The notes beneath the pieces were generated by a model. It was given only the letters and a program-made list of their open reading frames with translations, was not told the origin of the DNA and did no database searches. A stretch of 64,000 nt of DNA, from the NCBI GenBank assembly GCA_000023725.1, contig CP001673.1:2490342-2554341 (forward strand), read 5' to 3'. The position numbers and the translations under genes were made by a program. The stretch comes from Flavobacteriaceae bacterium 3519-10. Its GTDB lineage: Bacteria; Bacteroidota; Bacteroidia; Flavobacteriales; Weeksellaceae. Shown here one piece after another: positions 1 through 7,837 of the stretch (its first letter is position 1; each line of letters opens with the position of its first letter).

Positions 1-2708
1 ACATAGCTCGCATCTACCAACCATCTTGCCGATGCTGCGGCAGGAGCGGCAATGTATGACGAGTTAAGTACAGGTACATCTGTAATCTGTCCAGGCGCTG
101 TCCATCTGTTAAGGATATCTGTGCTTAGTGCACCACCCTGCGGATAGGCAGTCATAAGTGCAGCATAGTTGGTATCGTAGATGAGACCACCAAACTGGTA
201 GTTAAATGCTGCTGAAAGTTCCCAGTTTTTCACATTTAAGGTTGTAGCAAAGTTTCCGAAGAAATCCGGGATTGCAGAACCCTGATACTCCAGAAGGGCT
301 TTGTTAAGGTTGGTGGTTACTGCCCGACCGTTCACAGTGCGTTCGTCTGTAGGATTAACGGTAGCCTTTGTAGGATCCATTACGAATAAGGCCTGGCCAT
401 CAGCAGGATCTACACCTGCCCAGGTTCTGAGGTAAAACGCATAAAGATCTCTCCCCAGTTCAATTCTCTTGCTTCCGTTGATGAATGATGCTTCCAGTTT
501 GGTTACTTCATTCTTATAAGATGATCCGAATGCGGTGATATTCCATTTAACATTCTGATTCTTAATTACGTCAGCTGAAACTGTAATTTCATAACCTCTA
601 TTAACAAGGTTACCGATGTTAGTTTCTATTTCGTTATTTGGGATACCTGCATTAAGTGGTGTCTTGGTAGCAAAAAGAAGGTCTCTTGTTTCGGAGTTGT
701 AATATTCTAAAGTACCTTTAACTCTTCTGCTGAATAATTCGAACTCTAAAGCTACATCAGACTGTGCTTTGGTTTCCCAGCTGATTGTACGGTCAGCCAC
801 TCTTGAAAGAATAGTACCCGGTTCAAAACCATTGTTTGTACCTAAACCATAAACCGACTGGTAAGGATACCATGAACCAAGATTATCATTTCCAACCTCA
901 CCATAAGAACCTCTTAACTTAAGGAAATTAACAGCTTCTATGTTGCTCATAAAGTTTTCGCGGGAAATTACCCAACCTGCACCTGCAGACCAGAAAGACT
1001 GCCATCTTACATCCTCAGCAAATCGTGAAGAGCCATCCCAACGGATCGATCCTTCAAGAAGATACTTTTCATTGAAATCATAATTTACTCTACCAAACCA
1101 ACCTTCTTTACTTCTTCTGTTAAGCGCAGAGCTTAAACTGGAATTATTTACGAAGTTGTCGAATTCATAGAAATCCTCAAGGATCTGGTTTCTCTTATAT
1201 CCATACAAATAATCATATTTATAGTCGATATTTTCATGACCTGCAAGAGCCGTGAAGTTATGGTTTCCGAAGGCTTTGTTATAGGTTAAAACCTGGTTCC
1301 ATGTAAAATCGCGTCTGAAATATGCTGTTCTGGTAGCGGACCCGATACCGATTGCATCGCCGATCTCGGTATTGGTATATTCTTTTCTTAATGTACCGCG
1401 GAAATTGTATGCACCATTGGTTCTGAACGTTAATTCAGGTAAAATCTGAAATTCTGCAAATACGTTCGCCTGAATATTGTAAGCATTTGTTACATCATCG
1501 TTAAGCAAAGTTTCCCAAACCACGTTTCTTCCTGAAGCTGCATCTGGACCTCTGTTGGCACCTGCATCATAAAGCACTTCACCATTTGGTCCGTACATTC
1601 TCTGTCCTGCCTGGTTGTACTGATATGGGCTGTAAATAGGACCTATACCTCTTGTCCAGCGGAATGGGTTATTAAAAGAGGCATTATTTTCAACACCATC
1701 TACAGCGTTTGAACCGCTGGAAACACTACCATTAAGACTGGTACCTAACTTCAACCATGATTTAACCTGAGAATCAGTATTTAAACGAAGACTGATTCTT
1801 TCGAAATCAGATTTAGCCAAATAACCTTCTTCTTTCAAATAATTAAATGATGAGAAAAAAGAACTTTTATCGTTACCTCCAGAGTATGAGATATTGTGGT
1901 CGTTACGGATACCAACACCCATCAAAGCATCTGCCCAGTCGAAATCATGATATTTAAGTTGGGCGTTAGGATTGAAAACCCCATCAACTACCAACTGGTT
2001 ATCCGGCACATTAAACACGTTGGTTTTAAGGTTACCTGAAATTAAGTTTGCAGAGGCGTAGGCGTTAGCAGTAGCAAGCGTTTGGTTTGGTTGCAAAAGC
2101 CTACCATTCCTCATGGCCTCCCATGTTAATCCGTAGTAATCTGCAGGTCCTACTCTATCGTATTCCTCAACAAATCTACTGATGATCCCTGTACTTGAGT
2201 TTAAAGTAATTCTTGAAGAGTTCTTTTTACCTCTTTTAGTTGTTACCAAGATAACACCGTTAGCAGCAGACGAACCATAAAGGGATGTAGAAGACGCGTC
2301 TTTAAGGATGTTTAAACTTTCAATATCATTTGGGTTAATTGAGCCAAGATCTCCCGGAAAAGGAATTCCGTCTACAACAATTAAAGGTTCGTTGCTGGCA
2401 AGGAAGGAACCTGCCCCTCTAATTCTGATGGTAGGAGCAGAACCAGGCTGGCCGGATCCGGCAGCAATCTGAATACCTGCACCTGCACCATCTAATGCCT
2501 GTAAGGCATTCGAAAGAGGCCTGTCTTCGATCTCCTTTGCCCCGATCTGAACATTTGCCCCTGTAAGCGTAGATTTCTTTTGTGTACCATAGGCTACAAC
2601 AACCACTTCATCGATTTCCTGCACTTTGGTGCTGTCAGTCTGTGCTGATAAGTTATGTGCGGCAAAAAAAAGCGCGCCCATACTTAAAACTCTTAATTTC
2701 ACATTCAT
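1..2708 (-). CDS. SusC/RagA-like TonB-dependent outer membrane receptor, 3' truncated by the window edge
   Basis: The frame is open from an ATG at 2706-2708 (protein begins MNVKLRVLSMGALFFAA) to the left edge without a stop, giving about 902 residues and lacking the last strands of the barrel. It has a signal peptide ending near SAQ, a TonB-box-like segment with VVVVAYGTQKKS, the plug hallmark IRIRGAGS, the VDGIPFPGDLGSINPNDIES stretch, and LKDASSTSLYGSSAANGVIL, all typical of SusC/RagA proteins. These receptors import glycans, peptides or chelates across the outer membrane with TonB energy and a SusD lipoprotein lid. The partner susD would lie beyond the left edge. The mature protein starts directly at the plug, without the usual carboxypeptidase-regulatory-like N-terminal domain. 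The substrate cannot be told from sequence. Confidence 0.95.
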   Translation of the reverse strand, partial: MNVKLRVLSMGALFFAAHNLSAQTDSTKVQEIDEVVVVAYGTQKKSTLTGANVQIGAKEIEDRPLSNALQALDGAGAGIQIAAGSGQPGSAPTIRIRGAGSFLASNEPLIVVDGIPFPGDLGSINPNDIESLNILKDASSTSLYGSSAANGVILVTTKRGKKNSSRITLNSSTGIISRFVEEYDRVGPADYYGLTWEAMRNGRLLQPNQTLATANAYASANLISGNLKTNVFNVPDNQLVVDGVFNPNAQLKYHDFDWADALMGVGIRNDHNISYSGGNDKSSFFSSFNYLKEEGYLAKSDFERISLRLNTDSQVKSWLKLGTSLNGSVSSGSNAVDGVENNASFNNPFRWTRGIGPIYSPYQYNQAGQRMYGPNGEVLYDAGANRGPDAASGRNVVWETLLNDDVTNAYNIQANVFAEFQILPELTFRTNGAYNFRGTLRKEYTNTEIGDAIGIGSATRTAYFRRDFTWNQVLTYNKAFGNHNFTALAGHENIDYKYDYLYGYKRNQILEDFYEFDNFVNNSSLSSALNRRSKEGWFGRVNYDFNEKYLLEGSIRWDGSSRFAEDVRWQSFWSAGAGWVISRENFMSNIEAVNFLKLRGSYGEVGNDNLGSWYPYQSVYGLGTNNGFEPGTILSRVADRTISWETKAQSDVALEFELFSRRVKGTLEYYNSETRDLLFATKTPLNAGIPNNEIETNIGNLVNRGYEITVSADVIKNQNVKWNITAFGSSYKNEVTKLEASFINGSKRIELGRDLYAFYLRTWAGVDPADGQALFVMDPTKATVNPTDERTVNGRAVTTNLNKALLEYQGSAIPDFFGNFATTLNVKNWELSAAFNYQFGGLIYDTNYAALMTAYPQGGALSTDILNRWTAPGQITDVPVLNSSYIAAPAAASARWLVDASY

Positions 2709-2735
2709 TATTAACACATTTTTTTAAATTGTCCG

Positions 2736-2765
2736 CAAATATGTTAATTATTTTTAACATAACAA
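2736..2765 (-). promoter_or_regulatory. Bacteroidota-type promoter of the first susC gene
   Basis: On the minus strand a TTG (2765-2763) is followed after 19 nt by CATATTTG (2743-2736), a 7/8 match to the -7 element TAnnTTTG. The spacer holds the inverted repeat GTTAA-N6-TTAAC. The start codon lies 27 nt further on. The second susC gene has the same layout. Confidence 0.7.
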
Positions 2766-2990
2766 GCCTAATCAGAAATTCCGAAAAACACCCTGAAATA
2801 CACTATTGACAGCGATTTCTGACCGCCGGCTAATTAATGTGAAACAAGAAGAGCTTTTATTTCATAAAAAATGTTAAAATCTCAGGATACTTGAATTAAA
2901 AACAGTTGAAATTTCTTTAAAATTTTTGCAATTTATTATTTCATCGACCTAAAGACACGTTGAAAACACAGTAATCAGTCTGTTTATGCA

Positions 2991-3022
2991 CCAAATAAAA
3001 AAAGCCACATTGCTGTGGCTTT
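2991..3022 (-). terminator. Rho-independent terminator after susD
   Basis: The perfect 9-bp stem AAAGCCACA/TGTGGCTTT (3001-3022) with a 4-nt loop is followed on the minus strand by a T-rich tail. It sits 42 nt past the susD stop codon and before the promoter of the next susC gene. The rest of the 355-nt gap 2709-3063 is AT-rich, and apart from this hairpin and the susC promoter I see nothing in it. Confidence 0.85.
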
Positions 3023-3063
3023 AATGAAAAATTAACTGAATTATGGTTTGTAACGTGTGCTGA

Positions 3064-4644
3064 TTACCATCCTGGGTTTTGTTCTTCCTGCATAATCGGA
3101 TTGTTAACCGTTGTGGAAAGTGGGATTGGCCACAACACTCTGAAATCTTCTTTTGGAATCATTGCTACTCCGTAAGGTCCGGTGTAAGGTGTACCTAACG
3201 TAAACATTGCGCCGGTAGGCATTCCGTTAGCTAATTTGGCAGGGATTCCTGGCATAGGCACCAAATCGTCGTACAGCAGTCGGTGGATATCATTCCATCT
3301 CATGCCTTCTGCTAAAAACTCAATCCTTCTTTCGGTAATAATCGCATCAACCATTTCTGTGGCATTGGCAAAAGATGCTGCCGTATACGCTTCTGTAGCA
3401 GGAGCCGCGAGCGCTCTGTTTCTTACCAAATTCAGTTGGGTTAAAGCTGCACCGGAATTTCCGAGACGGGCGTTTGCTTCTGCCATACTTAACACGATTT
3501 CAGCATAACGAAGGATTGGAGTGGCATCGCTAAGGTTAGTTACATCCTTATATTTGTTGGTGAATTTCACCCCTGATACTGGGGTGCGCACCATTGTACC
3601 TTCCTCTCTTCTTTTGTCGGTAGCTGTCCAACGTGGATTTCTCCAGATAATCGGACTGATATTTACCAGCGACCTGTTGTTATACATGGACGCCAACGCG
3701 GCATTAACACCAGGATTTGTTACGGCAGAGTTTTCTATTGAAAAAATAGATTCCGGGTTGCCATAGTTGCTGGTAAATGGAGCACTTGGTGCACCTAAAG
3801 AATAAGCGGTTGCCAATTTAGCGCCCTCAACCAAAACATTGTTCCAGTTTCTCATGTTAAGGTAAGCCCTTACCTTTAAAGCAACAGCTGCTTCTTTTGA
3901 TGCTCTGGTAATTTTCATATTACCCGTTCTTGTGGTCTTAGATGGCATCAATGTCTCCGCATTGTCCAAATCGGCAAGAATTTTTGCGTAATTATCAGCA
4001 ACAGTTCCCCTTCTTACCGCAGCGGCAAGATCAATCGTTGCGGGTGTGGTGATAGCAAAGTCACGGTAAGCTACTCCCTGATGGGCTCCGCCCGCCGTAA
4101 AATTATAAGGTCGTGCGAAATGCTTTAATAATTCCAGATGCGCAAGAGCGCGGAAAAAATACATTTCACCTACGTAACCATCCTTCACTGCCGCAGAAAT
4201 CACTCCGTTTGTGGCAGCGGTCGTAGCGCCGTCGATCACGATGTTTGCTTTATTAATTAAAGCGTAGAGGTTTTCGAAATGATGTACATTGTTAGGCGTA
4301 CCTGCATCATAAGTTGCGGTATAGGTAAGCTGATAAAATGTTGCGTTATTTACCATGTCTTCGCCACGCATATCTCCCTGCACAGTATAAGCGGAACCGA
4401 ATGCATAACCTCTCGGTGTGTTAGCTGCTCCCGGTGCAGTATAATAAAATCCGTTCTGGGCTGCATTGTACACACCCATCACTGTCAGATCAACATTGGA
4501 AGCGGTAGAAAACGCAAGATTCTCGTCGATACTGTTGAACGGTTTCAGATCAATAATCTCGTCCCGCGAGCAAGACGTTGCCGTGAACGCCACGACCGAT
4601 AAGGATAGCAGTAATCCTATTTTTGTAATTATATTCTTTTTCAT
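3064..4644 (-). CDS. SusD/RagB-like outer membrane lipoprotein
   Basis: This 526-residue lipoprotein is the surface-exposed substrate-binding lid that pairs with the SusC-like channel encoded 13 nt upstream. The start at 4644 gives MKKNIITKIG with a lipoprotein signal ending in TATSC, so Cys would be lipidated; a longer in-frame start at 4710 would overlap the susC end and spoil the signal peptide. The N-terminal half has SusD-like helical segments (for example AYFFRALAHLELL-type VGEMYFFRALAHLELLKHFA), and the C-terminal part has ILRYAEIVLSMAEANARLG and IITERRIEFLAEGMRWNDIHR, which are strong RagB/SusD signatures. It is followed by a terminator, so the operon is probably just susC-susD. The ligand is unknown. 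Confidence 0.95.
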   Translation of the reverse strand: MKKNIITKIGLLLSLSVVAFTATSCSRDEIIDLKPFNSIDENLAFSTASNVDLTVMGVYNAAQNGFYYTAPGAANTPRGYAFGSAYTVQGDMRGEDMVNNATFYQLTYTATYDAGTPNNVHHFENLYALINKANIVIDGATTAATNGVISAAVKDGYVGEMYFFRALAHLELLKHFARPYNFTAGGAHQGVAYRDFAITTPATIDLAAAVRRGTVADNYAKILADLDNAETLMPSKTTRTGNMKITRASKEAAVALKVRAYLNMRNWNNVLVEGAKLATAYSLGAPSAPFTSNYGNPESIFSIENSAVTNPGVNAALASMYNNRSLVNISPIIWRNPRWTATDKRREEGTMVRTPVSGVKFTNKYKDVTNLSDATPILRYAEIVLSMAEANARLGNSGAALTQLNLVRNRALAAPATEAYTAASFANATEMVDAIITERRIEFLAEGMRWNDIHRLLYDDLVPMPGIPAKLANGMPTGAMFTLGTPYTGPYGVAMIPKEDFRVLWPIPLSTTVNNPIMQEEQNPGW

Positions 4645-4657
4645 TGTAATTAAAAAT

Positions 4658-7543
4658 TTATAGTGAAATATTAAAGCCCATGCTGAATACCCGCTGACGA
4701 GGTGTAGCATTAAAATCCACCCCGTTAAGTTCCATCTCAGGATCTAAACCTGTATACTTGGTGATGATAAAAGCATTCTGTGCCTGTACATAAATTCTCA
4801 GGCTTTTGATGCCCACCTGCTGCACTGTAGTTGGAGCAAATGTGTAACCCAAACTCATGATATCGAATTTCACATAATCACCATCTTCAAGAAATCTTGA
4901 GGTAGCGTTACTCGATTGGTTTGTAAATGTGTTGTCGCCAAAGAACAATCTAGGAGTCCACCCGTCCCCCGGATTGTCAGGACTCTGCCATCTTCCAAGA
5001 ATTTCGGTTGAGTTATTGGTGAAGTTGAGGTTCATCATCTCTCTTCTGGTAGAGTTGAAGATCTTATTACCACCGCTGAATCTAACGGTTGTACCAAAAT
5101 CGAACTGCTGGTAGCGGAAACGAAGACCTGCAGCACCGAAATATTTCGGTAAACTTTGGCCCAAAATCATTTTATCTGTACTTGTACTCAAAGAAGAGGT
5201 CTGTGATACGTCACCCGGATTGGCTTGGTTAAACACAGCATATCTGTTACCACCTACTACGCCCTGCACCAGGCTGCCATCTGCTTTGTAGTAAACCGGG
5301 TTACCATTCGCAGCATTCACACCCCAATACTTGAAGCCCCAGATTGAATTGATAGATTCACCTACACGGCTGATGTTGTTCAAACCTACCATATCTGCAT
5401 TGTTGTTGGCAAGTGACAGTACTTCATTTTCAAGTGTCGTGAAGTTCGCATTCAGATCAAGACTGAACTTTTCTGTATTGAATACGTTGTAGTCTGCAGA
5501 AAATTCAAGTCCCTTGTTAACCATTGTACCGATGTTCTTGTAGATAAGGTTACCCGGAATTCCAAAATCACTGGAAAGTGGTGCCCCTAAAATAATATCA
5601 TCGATCTGGTTTTCGTAATAATCAAATGTAAAACGTAGTTTGTTGCTGAACATACCCAAATCTACACCTACGTCGATTTTCTTGGTACTTTCCCAACGCA
5701 ACTCGTCGTTACCAATCTGCGAGTAAGCGATACCGTTATAATCTGCATACTTAAGGTTACTGAATGTGCCTAGGTACGGATAGTTACCGATATCTGTATT
5801 ACCTACTTTCGCCCACGAACCTCTGATTTTAAGATCGTTTACAATCGGGTTAATACTCTCCATGAAATTCTCCTTACTCACCGTCCATCCTGCGGATACT
5901 CCAGGGAAGTTACCGTACTTGTTTGCGTAAGGAAGTGAAGAAAGACCGTCTCTACGGATTGATGCCTGAATAAAGTACTTCTGTGCAAAGTTATAGTTCA
6001 AACGTCCTGCCAGTGAAACAAATCCGTTCTCCGTAATTCCGCCGCCGGCCTGCAAAGTCCCGATTGACCCGCTTACTACGCCACTGCCAAAATATACATT
6101 CGAAAGGTTCGTACCACCGCCGAAGAAACTCTGAACCTTTTGCTTCTGAATTTCATTCACACCCACAAGCGTAATGTTGTGATTGTCGCCGAAGGTTTTA
6201 TCGAAGGTTAAAATGTTCTGTACGTTATTTCTTAACAGATCAGAAAGGTCGTTTCTGATAAATCCGTTAGAGCCCTGACCATCTCCGTGGATCGGGTTCC
6301 AGTACACATATCCTTTGGTCTGCGACTGATCCACACTCGCCTGAAGTCTGTAGGTAAGGAACGGGAACAGGCGTACATCCGCAAATGCAGAACCAATAAA
6401 CCTGCTTACGTCAGAACCGTATTTATTATTATCAAGCGTGTACATGATGTTGGTAATATTATCACCAGCCAGCATCGTGTTTTGCCATCTACCCACTACA
6501 CGCGGATCTATTAAATCAATATTATACCCGGTAGGATGTGCGGGGTTGTAAATCGGCGTGTTTGGCAACTGACGGATCGCGTTGAAAATGTTTCCAGAAA
6601 GTGAAGACGTCCCTGTATTCAGACCTTCATACTGTGTTTTGGTGAAACTGAGGTTTGTACCGATTTTTAACCAGTCGAAAGCCTGATGTTCAACGTTTGC
6701 ACGTCCCGTAAAACGTTTCATTGCATTCGGGCGCGTAACTCCTTCCTGGTTACTGTATCCAAGGGAGGTATAGTAGTTTGATTTTCCAACCGACCCTGAT
6801 GCGGAAAGCACATTATCTGTCTGGAAGGCCGCTGAACGGAGTACAGCTTTTTGCCAGTTCGTGTTATATTCAGTTCCAAAAGCGATGGGCGTCTGAGTAG
6901 ATGCTGAAGCTGTATTGGCTCTTTTCTCATTGGAGATCGTGATGAAATCAGGAGTCTGCAGTAAATCATATAATCCTGCTGGGCTCGCATAACCTGCATA
7001 GTTGCTGAAATTAAGGTTAAAACGGCCGCCACGTCCTTTCTTAGTGGTGATTAAGATCACACCGTTCGAGGCTCGGGAACCATAAATTGCTGTTGAAGCT
7101 CCATCTTTAAGAATCTCGTAGGATTCAATATCATTTGGATTAATTTCTGCGAGACCATTGGTAGCAGTTTGCCCTCCGATATCACCGGACCAAATTGGCA
7201 CGCCGTCTACAATGATCAGCGGACTTAGACCTGAAGTTAAGGATGCTATCCCTCTGATCCTGATCCTCGGAGCTTCCCCCAAAACTCCGGATGGTGTTGA
7301 AACCTGCACACCGGCTGCCCGGCCTGCAAGTTGCTGTTCAAAACTGGGCGCAGCAATTGTCGCGATGTCGGCCGCTTTAATGGACGAGATCGCCCCGGTA
7401 ACTTCGCTTTTTCTTTGCGTTCCATACCCCACCACGATCACCTCGTCGATGTTTTGCACTTTTGCGCTGTCTTGCTGTGCAGAAAGGCTCTGCGCTGCGA
7501 AGAACACAACTCCAATGCTTAAGACTTTAATTTTCACATTCAT
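4658..7543 (-). CDS. SusC/RagA-like TonB-dependent outer membrane receptor
   Basis: This is a complete 961-residue receptor. I chose the ATG at 7541-7543 (MNVKIKVLSIGVVFFAA), which matches the start of the neighbouring susC paralogue; an upstream in-frame ATG at 7594 would place the promoter inside the gene. The signal peptide ends near LSAQ and is followed by IDEVIVVGYGTQRKS, the plug motif RIRIRGIAS, VDGVPIWSGDIGG and LKDGASTAIYGSRASNGVIL, and the last residues are a typical barrel terminus (FSMGFNISL). It lacks the usual N-terminal carboxypeptidase-regulatory-like domain. It forms a two-gene unit with susD downstream. Family knowledge says TonB-driven import of a glycan, peptide or siderophore-like ligand; which one is not visible. 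Confidence 0.95.
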   Translation of the reverse strand: MNVKIKVLSIGVVFFAAQSLSAQQDSAKVQNIDEVIVVGYGTQRKSEVTGAISSIKAADIATIAAPSFEQQLAGRAAGVQVSTPSGVLGEAPRIRIRGIASLTSGLSPLIIVDGVPIWSGDIGGQTATNGLAEINPNDIESYEILKDGASTAIYGSRASNGVILITTKKGRGGRFNLNFSNYAGYASPAGLYDLLQTPDFITISNEKRANTASASTQTPIAFGTEYNTNWQKAVLRSAAFQTDNVLSASGSVGKSNYYTSLGYSNQEGVTRPNAMKRFTGRANVEHQAFDWLKIGTNLSFTKTQYEGLNTGTSSLSGNIFNAIRQLPNTPIYNPAHPTGYNIDLIDPRVVGRWQNTMLAGDNITNIMYTLDNNKYGSDVSRFIGSAFADVRLFPFLTYRLQASVDQSQTKGYVYWNPIHGDGQGSNGFIRNDLSDLLRNNVQNILTFDKTFGDNHNITLVGVNEIQKQKVQSFFGGGTNLSNVYFGSGVVSGSIGTLQAGGGITENGFVSLAGRLNYNFAQKYFIQASIRRDGLSSLPYANKYGNFPGVSAGWTVSKENFMESINPIVNDLKIRGSWAKVGNTDIGNYPYLGTFSNLKYADYNGIAYSQIGNDELRWESTKKIDVGVDLGMFSNKLRFTFDYYENQIDDIILGAPLSSDFGIPGNLIYKNIGTMVNKGLEFSADYNVFNTEKFSLDLNANFTTLENEVLSLANNNADMVGLNNISRVGESINSIWGFKYWGVNAANGNPVYYKADGSLVQGVVGGNRYAVFNQANPGDVSQTSSLSTSTDKMILGQSLPKYFGAAGLRFRYQQFDFGTTVRFSGGNKIFNSTRREMMNLNFTNNSTEILGRWQSPDNPGDGWTPRLFFGDNTFTNQSSNATSRFLEDGDYVKFDIMSLGYTFAPTTVQQVGIKSLRIYVQAQNAFIITKYTGLDPEMELNGVDFNATPRQRVFSMGFNISL

Positions 7544-7569
7544 ATTAACACTTTTTAATAATATATCGG

Positions 7570-7600
7570 CAAATATGTTAATTTTAATTAACACTACAAA
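7570..7600 (-). promoter_or_regulatory. Bacteroidota-type promoter of the second susC gene
   Basis: On the minus strand TTTG (7600-7597) and CATATTTG (7577-7570) are separated by 19 nt, the same spacing as in the first susC promoter. The spacer carries GTTAA-N6-TTAAC at the same position. The start codon is 26 nt downstream of the -7 element. Confidence 0.7.
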
Positions 7601-7794
7601 GCGGCAATATTATAAAATGTGCAAAAACTTTAACTACTTAACATAAAAATAATATATAATTTGTTATATTCACATAATTTTGAGGGCATATTTAGATATT
7701 TGATTTTTAAACGGACGGAAACACTGTCTGCATTATGAAGTTCCAATTATTTATTTAAATAATTTAGAACCTTTATAAATAACAATATTTAACA

Positions 7795-7820
7795 TAAAAA
7801 AACCTGCCATTGGCAGGTTT
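7795..7820 (-). terminator. Rho-independent terminator after infB
   Basis: The stem AAACCTGCC/GGCAGGTTT (7800-7820, 3-nt loop) is followed on the minus strand by a T run. It lies 17 nt beyond the infB stop codon and ends the rimP-nusA-infB operon. Confidence 0.88.
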
Positions 7821-7837
7821 CATTAAATATCTAATAA

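Noticed and set aside
4645-4710. Longer N-terminus for the SusD protein
   Set aside because: The longer form overlaps the susC end and hides the clean lipoprotein signal that begins at MKKNIITK.
7544-7594. Longer N-terminus for the second SusC protein
   Set aside because: The extension would be encoded inside the promoter, and its paralogue starts at the equivalent MNVK position.
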